This document shows positions 54,456 through 64,000 of a stretch of DNA of 64,000 bases, piece after piece; within the stretch, counting starts at the first letter, position 1, and the number at the start of each line of letters is the position of its first letter. Under the pieces are notes generated by a model. It did no database searches. It was not told the origin of the DNA and saw only the letters and a list, made by a program, of their open reading frames with translations. The DNA is taken from positions 1,054,001 through 1,118,000 of the forward strand of contig LODT01000029.1 of NCBI GenBank assembly GCA_001606155.1, given 5' to 3'. Source of the stretch: Tieghemostelium lacteum (taxonomy: Eukaryota; Evosea; Eumycetozoa; Dictyosteliales; Raperosteliaceae). Position numbers and translations under genes: made by a program.

Positions 54456-56078
54456 CCACAACAATTTATATTGCATCCATCAGAAAAATCACAAATTTCA
54501 TCAGTTATTCCACAACAACAACTATCCTATGATGATATGTTTTTATCGAATATCTGTCCAATTGCATATCAGATTATTGATGTACCACAACAACCACCAC
54601 AATTACAAACCACACCACCATCATTCTATCTCTACCAGGCACCAATTATTGCTAGTCAGACACCCATATTGGCTGGTCACCAATTGGATACTCATGATCA
54701 ACATGTTGATAAAAAATTAAAATTAGATGTATCACCATCACCATCGGTTGCATATTATTCAACACAACAACCTGGTACTCCAACAATGATTTCAACACCT
54801 ACTTCTCATATTCATGTTGAAAAGGCTTGTGGTAGTTGTTTAACACTTGTTAATAAGTTTATGGTAGATCCACAATCTATTATACATTGTCCATCTTGTG
54901 ATACTATTTATCATCGTAATTGTTTAATGTTTAATTCAAATACCCACTGGTATTGTAATGTTTGTAGTCAGTATCAATATCTATACATACAACAACAACA
55001 ACAACAAATGGTACCACCAACACCAACATTACCAATTCAAATTACTCAATCAACATTATCATCATCTAGTGGTATGCCACCACCACTACCAACACAATTA
55101 TCTAATCAACAACTAAATAGATCCGATTCAGATGATGATACTGATCAACAAGATTCTGATCAAGTTGCAGCCAATTGTGATGACGATGATGATTCTGAAG
55201 AGGAATCTGATGATGACGTTTCTGATGATGATTCTGATTCATCAAGTGAAAAGAAATCAAAGATTTCCCATTCTTCAAATAGTACTTTAACATCATCAAC
55301 ATCCACTGTATCCAAGAAAAAGAAATCATCAAAGAAATCACACAAATCAATGAATGGTGATGTTAAAGCTAAGGGACATTGGACTAAAGAAGAAGATGAG
55401 AAATTAAAGAATCTAGTTGATGTACATGGTACAAAGAGATGGAAATACATTGCCTCTTTATTATGTCTAAGAAATGGTAGACAGTGTCGTGAAAGATGGT
55501 CAAATCAATTGGATCCAACAATTAAAAGAGATGCATGGACATTGGAAGAAGATAGAATTATACTAGAAGCTCACTCTAAGTTTGGCAATAAATGGGCAGA
55601 GATTAGTAAATTGATTCCAGGTCGTACCAATTGCGCAATTAAAAATCATTGGAATTCAACAATGAAGAGAAAGCTCTCAAAAAAACAATATGATGACATT
55701 TTATTACCAAATAGTAATAATTCAATTAACATGTCACCAAATAACTCTATGGAAATACCAATAGTTTGTACCACCAAAACTGATTTTGCAAATATTGCAG
55801 TTGTGACTAATCTAAATGCAACTACAACATCACCAACTATTCAAACTACTCCATATGATAATATTTTACATCATCCATATTCATTGTCCTTGATGGACGA
55901 GAATTCTTCATCTTCTCTAATGGATTATCAACAAGCACCTCAAACTATTCCAGTACAATTAGATTTTGCCAATAGTAACAACAATAATAATCAACATCAT
56001 CTAAATGATTTTGTACATAATAATAGCAATAATAATAGCAATAATAATAGCAATAATAATAACAATAATAATAATAAC

Positions 56079-56125
<47 letters not shown>

Positions 56126-57158
56126 TAATAATAATAGTAGTAATGTATTTAAATCAACAACCAATTTTTTTCTAGAACAAAAACAATATTTTGAAAATTT
56201 ATTAAGTCAACAACAATCATCTCCATTAACATCAGCAGTAACCACAACAACGACTAATTTAAATATACCAACTATAAATAATAATAATAATATTAATAAT
56301 AATAATAATACACCAGCAACAACAACAACAACAATAACAACTATAAATAATAGTCCAAGTTTAAGTTCGCCAAGGGGTAAATCAAAGCATTCACATCAGA
56401 TTTTGAATGCCAATTCCAATTGTTGGATATGCGAATCAATAACATTTTTACCACCAAAAGGTTCCGATTTTAAATCTAACAAACAACACCCACTATCACG
56501 TGAACATTGTCAATACTTTGAAATTGCATCACCACCACTTGATCCAACCATGGAGAAAAAGTATTATATTTGTCATGCTCACTATAATTCATTTAGAAGA
56601 AGATCAAATTCTGGTAAATTAGATTCTTCTAATAACTCTTCTGGTTCTCCATTGATTACCTCTTCCAATGGTGGTAGTTCTTATTTTGATCCACAAACTG
56701 TTGAAGATCAAGTCATTCAACAAATGAGATCACAAAAACAATGGAATGATTTAGAGTCCATTCTAAAGATGAAGAATGAAAATACAAAATCAGATACTGG
56801 TAAAATTGATTTAGTCCAATTATATCAGACACTTATTGATACTCAATCTACACCATTGGAGGAGTGTTTCCTTAAGCTCTATCAGGTATTCAATATCAAG
56901 GCAAAATCCAAAAAGAAGAAATCTGATTTATCATCTTCTGCTGCTTCTACCAATTCCGACAAAGACTCCACTGATGAGCCAAATAAGAAATTGATAAAGA
57001 ATAACATCAAATTCAAGATTAAGAATCTTTTGGTAACTTTCCCACATCTAAAGTATTATGGGTCTGAAAAAGAGTTTCAATTGCAGAGACTTCAAAAGGT
57101 ACCTGAAATTCTTTTGGTAATAGATAATCCATATCTTAAAAAGAAATTCTTGGAATAA
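53703..57158 (+). CDS. Myb transcription factor with PHD-like finger
   Basis: This is a 1151-residue single-exon gene. After long Ser/Thr/Gln/Pro-rich regions, residues about 374-420 form a PHD/RING-like finger ([24 protein letters not shown]). An acidic Asp/Glu/Ser stretch and a basic Lys/Ser stretch follow. Residues about 553-660 are two Myb repeats ([61 protein letters not shown]), which bind DNA. A Ser/Asn tract lies at nt 56020-56145. Near residues 901-960 a Cys/His-rich block ([38 protein letters not shown]) may bind zinc, followed by a conserved helical C-terminus. It is a probable nuclear regulator; combining a finger with two Myb repeats is notable. Confidence 0.9.
56020..56145 (+). 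repeat. AAT/AAC Asn tract in the Myb gene
   Basis: The longest Asn tract of the window lies here (about 40 Asn, first broken by Ser every few residues through AAT-AGC units, then nearly pure). Confidence 0.9.
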
Positions 57159-57451
57159 AATTAGGACTATTCAAAAAATAATAATTTCTCTCTCCTCTTA
57201 TTAAGATTAATAATAGGATATATTTGTTGCCAATGTAAATAACCCTCTCTCTGTGTACAAATATTATAACTATTATTAACCTCAATAAATATATTTTTAC
57301 TTTTGATATTATCTTCTGTTAACTAGTACAATATCAATAATGATTATATTGTTTTCACTCTGAGAGTATCTTCCCTGTATTTATATATATATATCTGTAT
57401 GTCTAACTATTTAATATTTATTTGAAAAACTGTAAATTTTGATTTTCTATT

Positions 57452-58043
57452 TCAGTTGGAGTCGTCAGTTTTCAAAACTTCAGGTGTAGAATCTAATGCT
57501 GGTTGAATATGTAGTTGTTTCTTTTCATGACAATTTGATTTTTTAGATGGACAACAAGCAGATGAATTTAATGAAGATCTTGTACATGTTTTACTTTCTT
57601 GAATACCCATACCTAATCCAACACCTGTTTCATATCATCCAATTGATGAATTAGTATTTTCATTTATGAATGAAAAAGAAACACAACTAGAACAATATAA
57701 AACTCCCATTCATTAACTAATAATGTGGTTGTAAGGTAAACTTGTGCTATATTATCTACTACTAACCTGATCCAAATAACATTGCAGTACCTATAACTTT
57801 TAATCTACTAGCTAATAGATTTAAATTTGAATATGTTAGTTCAATTCCAATAATCTTTTTATTCATTTGTCTATTAGATCAACACTTACTAACTAATAAT
57901 AAACCCAAGGGTACAACAGCACCAATAGTTGTCTTTTTAATAATAGATTCTACAGTTCTCTCAGTTTTAAATACATAATTTTTCTCTTCTTCAGATAGAT
58001 TTTTAATTGGTTTTGGTGTTTCAATTTCTTTATTCTCAGCCAT
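57452..58043 (-). CDS. MIC10-like MICOS subunit (three exons)
   Basis: Exons are 58043-57890, 57811-57767 and 57624-57452. Intron 1 (78 nt) goes GTAAGT..CTATTAG with an ACTAACAT branch site, and intron 2 (142 nt) goes GTTAGT..AAACAG, both in phase 1. The protein has 123 residues and no exon is long enough to stand out as an ORF. The sequence has an N-terminal charged helix (KNLSEEEKNYVFKTERTVES), then hydrophobic hairpin segments with the glycine motifs TTIGAVVPLGLLLV and RLKVIGTAMLFGSGVGLGMG. That matches MIC10/MINOS1, which bends the inner mitochondrial membrane at cristae junctions. Unusually, a C-terminal extension of about 45 residues carries a Cys cluster (SACCPSKKSNCH). The family call rests on the Gly-rich segments. 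Confidence 0.65.
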
Positions 58044-58300
58044 TGTTGTAACTGTTCTTTTGCGGGATGTTCAAAATGAAAAAAAATTTTTAATTGTTTT
58101 TTTTTATGTTATTAAAAATTAATTTCTATTTTGAAGATATCTTAATAGTGACAGCATTATTACTTCCTCTTTTGTAATTCTATTCTCAGATATATTATAA
58201 TAAAAAATATTTTTTTCATTTTAGAAGTTCACGTGATGTTTAGATAAAATCCAAAACTTATTGTTGATTAAAAAATTTTTTTATTTTTTCTACCAATATA

Positions 58301-59444
58301 ATGGAAAATAATATAGTAATAGAGAATTCTCAACAAGTAAATTTAGTTAATTATAGACAGGAGATTTTAAATATATTAAATGTAGATTTAATTATTCATA
58401 TATGGGAACCTCCAATCAATGTTGAGGAATATAGAGGTGTTGTATTATTTTTACATGGTATGGGTGATCATGCTGGTAGATTTCAACATTTTGCTGAATA
58501 TTTAGTAATGAATGGTTATAGTTGTGTAATACCTGATCAACGTGGACACGGTAGATCAATTAAAAATATTGCATCTGAGATGGGACATATTTATGATAAG
58601 GATTGCATTAATGTATTGGCGGATGATGCGTATCAAATTAATCAACATTTAAAGAATATATTACCACAAAGAAATACAGGGATGAATAGTAATGATAGAA
58701 AGCCTATTGTAATTGGATTTTCTATGGGATCATTTATCAGTATAGTTATGATGTACAAATATCCTCAATTAGCTGATCATTATGTACATTTAGGTACCAA
58801 TTGTGGTAGTTCTTTTATATCAAAATTATCATTTCAAATTATTAGATTGGAAAGATTTCGTCTTGGAAAACGTGGTGTTTCAACCATTTTAGATGATATT
58901 GGTGAAAAAGAATTAAATAAGGCTTTTAAACCACAGAGAACTGCAATTGATTATTATACTAGAGATAATGATGAAATTGATAAATATCAAAAAGATATAT
59001 ATTGTAATCAAAGTTTTGATAATCAATTTTGGTATGATATGATGTATTGTTGGTATTTATAAAATCCACACAAACAAATTATATATAATTAATTTTACAT
59101 TTTTTCTATCACTTTAGGTTACAATAATACAATATCTGATCCAAAATTAAAGAAATTAGTACCAAAAAATACTACATTTTTGATATTATCAGGATCTATG
59201 GATCCAATTGGTATTTATCTTTTTTCTTTGTCTATCATTTAAAATACTAATAATATATTTTTATAAATATTATTTAGGATATAATGGTGAAGGACCAAAA
59301 TTATTTTATAAACAATTAAAAAATGTAGGTATTGAAAATGTACAATTAAAATTATATAAAGATGCAAGACATGATTTATTACATGAAATCAACAAACAAG
59401 AAGTATACCAGGATATTTTACACTATTTAAATTCAAGATTTTAA
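58301..59444 (+). CDS. Monoacylglycerol-lipase-like alpha/beta hydrolase (three exons)
   Basis: Exons are 58301-59048, 59118-59210 and 59278-59444. Intron 1 is GTTGGT..TTTAG (69 nt) and intron 2 is GTATTT..TTTAG (67 nt). All junctions are phase 1 and give 335 residues. The oxyanion region is FLHGMGDHAGRFQHFAEYL, followed by PDQRGHGRS. The nucleophile elbow is GFSMGSF, the Asp is in LILSGSMDPIG (exon 2) and the His in KDARHDLLHEI (exon 3), so the triad is complete only after splicing. This is the serine aminopeptidase S33/monoacylglycerol-lipase family (lysophospholipase-like). It is probably cytosolic, as there is no signal peptide. Confidence 0.85.
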
Positions 59445-59710
59445 ATTATATATATAATTAAAAAAAACTGTTATAAAATTTTAATAGTAATAATTCACAC
59501 TAGATATCACCCAACAGATTGTGTATATAATCAAAAAAAAAAAATTATTAATAAATAATATTGTGTGTTGTGTGTATATATATTATTTAGTTTATTTTTT
59601 TTTTTTTTGATTTAATTGAAAAATATATTCTATAGAGACTTCTCACTATTTTTTTATCCTCTAATGAAATTAAATTAGGTAGGGTTGGTTACAACTCATG
59701 TTTGTCTAAA

Positions 59711-61599
59711 ATGTCCAATAGTAATAATAATTCACCAAATTTAGCAGGTGAAGATATAGTTTGTCATCAACAAGTTACACAAACATCTACAACATCATCT
59801 CCAATTTTACTAAATAAAAAAATGTCATCTTTTAGTTCCAATAACTCAACAACATCATCTAATTCAACAACAACCAATAACTCATTGATGATTATTGAAA
59901 TGTCAGAATTGGATATCACTTCTAATCAAAAATTAAAATCGATATCTACCACACCAACTACATCCTACAGAAATGATTCTAAAAATTTAATGGATAAATT
60001 AAATCTATCTAGATTTTGGAAGAAATTCGACAAAAGCCAATATAATAATAAAACTGTAATTTTGGATAGTAAGAATAAATATATATCAAGTCAATTTAAT
60101 AAGAGAAATAGTAATCATAATAATAGTTCACAAGAACAACAACAAAGTTATTTAGAATGGATACCTGATGAAATGTTAATTCTAATACAATCATTTCTAG
60201 ATCCACCATCAATTGGTAGAATATCACAAGTCAATAGAAGATTTTATCAATTATCTTTTGACTCACAACTTTGGAAAACTTCTATACTTAATTGGGAGGA
60301 GTTTTCAAAAAGAAATATAATGTTAATGGCAAAAAAGACAATTAGAAAGTATCAAAACCATGAATATCCCTTTCATAATAGTGGTTTAGAGTGTGATTTA
60401 ACAAAAACGGTGCCATCAGCCTTATCAACAAATTTAGTAATTGGTACACCACAACAATCTTCGCAATCAATTAATAATATTAATAATAACATTTCAAATA
60501 GTAGTGAAGCAAATTCAACATCACTTTTACTAAATAGTAATAATATTCCAACAATTAACGAACCAAATTCAATTAGATCATATTATATTGATGCATTTAT
60601 TAGATACAGAAATTTAAATAATGATAGAATTGAAGATATTAAATGGAGGAGAGGTCTATTAAGAAAAGGTAGAAATATCAATAATAGTACTTGTTTTATG
60701 TTTTATTCATGCCTATGTAGACCATATGAATGGATATCATTAATGTCATTAATAGTATTTACATTATTTTTAACTTTAAAATTGGATAATATAATTCAAT
60801 GGTCTTGGCCAATAATATTTAGTCCACTTTTCTTTTTAGTATTTCCATTTATATTTGGACCCATTTTATTTGATTTCTTTAGAAATTATGTATGTATATA
60901 AACCATTTCAATTTAACTATAATAATATAATCTAATAATTCTGTATCAAAAAAAAAGTATGGATATTCATTTGAAAATGAATTTACACCAGATCATATAA
61001 CAAAACCATTATTTTTTTCATTATTATTTATATTACCACTTCAATCTGGTATAACGTTTTATAGGTTTTTAGTATTTACACCCATTTTTAGTATAGTATC
61101 ATTTATTTTATTATTAATGGCAAAATTAACATTTAGTAATAGTATTAATATAATTATTGTTTTTATACCTCTATTTATATTATCAATATATTTAATTGTA
61201 TTTTCATTAACCTTTCCAAATAGAATTGATTTTTCCAATTCATGGTTAGATCAATTGATGGTTTGTGTTTGTTCACTATTACTTGCTTTCTTTTTTGTAA
61301 TATTGTATTGCAAAGTATCAGGATTTGTTCCTAATATAAGTTGGTTTATGATATTTTCCCCATTATTTATTATTAAATTTCTCATTTTATTTTACATACT
61401 TTTTATCAATTCAATTTATTATTGTGGTGGTCAATATCTATTAGAAAATAAATCAGAATGGTTTAGAGATGGTGTCACATTTACATTTGTACTAATAGCT
61501 TGGTTTTTGGTTCTTGGTCCACTCTTATGTTTTGAAATCATTTTAGCAAAATATCTTGAAACATTATTATTTTATAAATTTTATTTATTGTATGTATAA
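59711..61599 (+). CDS. F-box protein with TMEM185-like multi-pass membrane domain
   Basis: Exon 1 is 59711-60889 and exon 2 is 60958-61599. The 68-nt intron goes TAT|GTATGT..AAAAAG in phase 0. The start is the first in-frame ATG (MSNSNNNSPN). About residues 150-200 are an F-box (YLEWIPDEMLILIQSFL..., ISQVNRRFYQLSFDSQLWK). After an Asn/Ser-rich linker the rest has about eight hydrophobic segments with a repeated WSWPIIFSPLFF / FLVFTPIFSI / ISWFMIFSPLF motif like the TMEM185 family. A possible third exon exists: the exon 2 end overlaps GTATGT at about 61589, followed by CATACTAACG and a TTTTGTAG acceptor near 61696. That splice would replace the last residues with about a dozen others. A membrane-tethered SCF adaptor is inferred. 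Confidence 0.8.
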
Positions 61600-61771
61600 A
61601 TAAAATCAAAACACTTTTGTATACAAACAAATGATATAGCATACTAACGATATATAAATTTTTAAAAAACTAGATTAATACCAATATATTTTGTAGAAAT
61701 GATATCAATATGTGGTTGTGTTTTAGTTAATTATGCATTTCTTGGTGTAAATTAAACTAATAAAAATCTAT

Positions 61772-64000
61772 TTATTGTAAAGCTTTAAATAGAATATTAT
61801 TGTAATTGATAAATTTAAGAGTATTCACATTGGAATAATCTTCAATGAGTGGTCTTTCTGTATTTCTAAAATTTTCAATTACTAGTTTGGTAATTTTAGT
61901 CTTGTCGAAAATGTCAAAGAATTCTTGTACCATTTCAGGTTTACGCATGGTATGGAAAACTTCAAATTCTAATTTTAATTTTAGAGTTCTTAATACTTGA
62001 TTGCTTTCAATATCTTTTCTACATTTCAATAGTACTTCAAGGAGTTCTGAGACACACATGGAAAGTGACAATTTGGTTACATGTGGGAATCGGAAATAAA
62101 TAACATCATCTGGTGCCAGTGAAATCATACCACCAAATTTAACCTTTGTCAGAGTTGGTATTTTGAGGAATGGTGAAATATCTGTATCATCCATTAACTC
62201 AAAAACTAAACTATCCCATTGAACATGTGGAATTTCTGATATTTCTATAGATCTAGTATTTACGCCTATATAATAGAAATTTAATTTATCCAACCAATAA
62301 ACAGGTTTGGAAGAGGAAGAAGAAGAGGTAGTGGACTGTTGTTTTAATAGGAAATGGTTTCTAATTGATTTTATAAAATCTTCAATAGTAGGTGAATAGA
62401 TGCAAAAATAAAATGACAATTGCTTTAGTGAACATGTTTCTTGTTTGAGATAAGGTAACATTCCTATAACTGATTGCATTGTTTGTTGATAATCTGATTT
62501 TGGATCATTAATATCTTCTTCAATTTCATCTAACTCATCAATACCATCACTAAACCAAATAGAAAGTTTTTCAATGGATGTTAATGAATGTTGTAGAATC
62601 ATTTTGGCTTGTTGATATTGATGTGATAATATTTCAAGTATTCTTAGATTGGGGAACACAACTTCAAAATTATTTTTTCTATCAATATTTAGAATTTGGA
62701 TATCTTTTATCCAACTCGTTGGTATATTTGGCAAATCAGAATAATGTATTTTTGTCATACCATTTCTGTAAACATTATAGGACTTTGTTACATCTTTCAA
62801 TGTATTTAGATCAAAATCATAGGTAACTCTAGCGCAACCGGTTGGTAATGACAGGATCTTTGATGTAATATCAAAGAAATTCTTTGAAACCATAGCAATA
62901 TACAGACAGTTTGGTTCATCTTGATCAATGATATATCTAATAATTTTAGATAATATATAATCACTTATAACTGGAAAACTATCGGGATTGTAACCATTAA
63001 AATCAGGCTCATCCAAAAGTGAGTAGAGTTCTTTGACTTGATCTCTCTTGATTTTCAGTTTTATATCCAAATCTATCCAATAGATTTTTTCTTTTTGGAG
63101 TACTGGACTGGATAGAACCAATTGAGGGTATTTGAATAAAAATTTAGAAAAGATGAATTTTGGCATGGACTTGGTTGAGAGTGAATGGTTTATAAAAGTC
63201 AATAGACAACTCATATCTCCCCATATTGCTGATAAGAGTTCACCAGAATCAATCATTGAGCTCAATATATCTTGGGTTGTAAACCAATTATCCAATAGTA
63301 GGTAGTCCATAACAATATCTGCAGATACACCTGGAATGATAGTGGACAGACGTAATAGGATATTATACTGTTCTTTACAATAAGAATCTCTTTCAGTTAA
63401 TTTACTATCAATATCCTCATCAATATCCATAGTAGCCTCCCCAGTCAATATCATTAAATGTTCGGTTATTCTCTCTTCAATATAGGTAATGAAGTAATTA
63501 TTCATCTGATAGGATACCACTTTGGAAAATGATATACTATATTTAGAATCACTAGAAAATATTCCTGTTAGATCTCTAGCAATTTGGTCGTAAGTATGTG
63601 ATCTAATAGCTAGGTTTTCAATATTTTCAAATGTAAAAGCCAAAATTATGTAAATATCAATGAGTAACTTGGAAATGTATTCCTCAGAATAGTTACTGGT
63701 TGTACCACTTATGGTGTAGGGTATAACTTTAATCAAATCTATGATATCTTCAAGACCTAGTTTGTTTTTTGCTGCATTCAATGTTTTTTTAGTGACCAAC
63801 TTGGTGAGGGATGGTATTAAACTGATAAATGTCTCCTTTTCAGATTTCATTAAAAATTCATATAGTGATCGGTGTGAATCCTCTATTTTAATATACTCTA
63901 ATACTCGTGGTACTACAATATCTTTAAACTCTGTTGGGAATTCTATTGTAATTCTACCAAGAGCTCTATATAGTAACCTAGATATTTCAATGTTGAATTC
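61772..64000 (-). CDS. Helical-repeat/LRR protein, paralogue of the 2482-5984 gene, 5' end outside the window
   Basis: From the stop at 61772 the frame stays open to the right edge. Upstream of the ATG at 63850 the same frame continues (LYEFL, IKIEDSHRS and so on to base 64000), so the start lies beyond the window. At least 740 residues are visible. The arrangement matches the left-hand gene: helical N-terminal region, then SDYILSKIIRYIIDQ and SKNFFDITSKIL as an F-box-like core, then irregular leucine-rich repeats (LRILEILSHQ, VTKLSLSMCVSELLEVLL). A short Ser tract lies near nt 62310. The function is unknown; such proteins form large lineage-specific families in dictyostelids. Confidence 0.78.
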   Translation of the reverse strand, partial: EFNIEISRLLYRALGRITIEFPTEFKDIVVPRVLEYIKIEDSHRSLYEFLMKSEKETFISLIPSLTKLVTKKTLNAAKNKLGLEDIIDLIKVIPYTISGTTSNYSEEYISKLLIDIYIILAFTFENIENLAIRSHTYDQIARDLTGIFSSDSKYSISFSKVVSYQMNNYFITYIEERITEHLMILTGEATMDIDEDIDSKLTERDSYCKEQYNILLRLSTIIPGVSADIVMDYLLLDNWFTTQDILSSMIDSGELLSAIWGDMSCLLTFINHSLSTKSMPKFIFSKFLFKYPQLVLSSPVLQKEKIYWIDLDIKLKIKRDQVKELYSLLDEPDFNGYNPDSFPVISDYILSKIIRYIIDQDEPNCLYIAMVSKNFFDITSKILSLPTGCARVTYDFDLNTLKDVTKSYNVYRNGMTKIHYSDLPNIPTSWIKDIQILNIDRKNNFEVVFPNLRILEILSHQYQQAKMILQHSLTSIEKLSIWFSDGIDELDEIEEDINDPKSDYQQTMQSVIGMLPYLKQETCSLKQLSFYFCIYSPTIEDFIKSIRNHFLLKQQSTTSSSSSSKPVYWLDKLNFYYIGVNTRSIEISEIPHVQWDSLVFELMDDTDISPFLKIPTLTKVKFGGMISLAPDDVIYFRFPHVTKLSLSMCVSELLEVLLKCRKDIESNQVLRTLKLKLEFEVFHTMRKPEMVQEFFDIFDKTKITKLVIENFRNTERPLIEDYSNVNTLKFINYNNILFKALQ

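Noticed and set aside
1-64000. Mobile or virus-like elements and CRISPR arrays
   Set aside because: No reverse transcriptase, integrase, transposase, capsid or spaced direct-repeat array was seen; repeats are codon tracts and A/T runs.

Overview
This window is nuclear DNA of a social amoeba (dictyostelid, Amoebozoa). The evidence is very AT-rich intergenic DNA with long A and T runs, compact genes, and short GT-AG introns (about 50-180 nt, sometimes with a CTAAC-type branch site). Proteins carry long Asn, Gln and Thr/Ser tracts, and the gene content is typical of the group: RCC1-BTB, B-box, kelch, a CH/C1/CRIB Pak kinase and an OCRL-type phosphatase. The species cannot be fixed from sequence alone. 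Base composition looks less extreme than D. discoideum, so another dictyostelid is plausible (inference).

Layout. 1-6650: fast-evolving dictyostelid families (a degenerate ankyrin-like protein cut by the left edge, a small secreted protein, a large helical-repeat/LRR protein), followed by a decayed fragment of the LRR gene and a truncated ORF. 6888-10436 (mostly minus): a membrane-anchored alpha/beta hydrolase, a small membrane protein with a 55-nt intron (plus), an EF-hand protein and a WDR92-like WD40 protein. 10531-20950: a PakD-like kinase, a TMEM185-like membrane protein, an RCC1-BTB protein, an unknown membrane protein, and a fusion of ubiquitin-like, von Willebrand A and E2 ubiquitin-conjugating domains. 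21190-28993 (minus): a kelch protein, a P5A ATPase and a SETD3-like methyltransferase with a His-rich tail. 29418-37828: a polyQ/SH3-like protein, a sulfotransferase, a secreted protein, a Dd5P4/OCRL phosphatase and a B-box protein. 37884-47817: isovaleryl-CoA dehydrogenase, a DUF1295 protein, a CaMK-type kinase with a myristoylation exon, a three-domain mitochondrial DNA polymerase I, and divergent from it mitoribosomal protein mS34. 48208-57158: a CH-IQ-DH-PH-villin-headpiece RhoGEF, a 2.5-kb gene-free region with strong hairpins, and a PHD-like/Myb factor. 57452-64000: a three-exon MIC10-like gene, a monoacylglycerol-lipase-like hydrolase, an F-box/multi-pass membrane protein, and a second member of the LRR family cut by the right edge.

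There is no operon logic. Genes are independent, often in tight convergent pairs (30-160 bp between stops) or divergent pairs sharing 95-430 bp. Themes that recur are actin/Rho signalling (PakD-like, RhoGEF, SETD3-like, Dd5P4) and mitochondrial biogenesis (DNA polymerase, mS34, MIC10-like, IVD). Many genes are split, and most introns here were placed by reading across exon ends in frame. The most unusual coding items are the UBL-vWA-E2 fusion, the CH-IQ-DH-PH-headpiece RhoGEF, the F-box fused to a TMEM185-like membrane region, and the SETD3-like enzyme with a metal-chelator-like tail. No mobile element, virus-like element, tRNA or CRISPR array was recognised.
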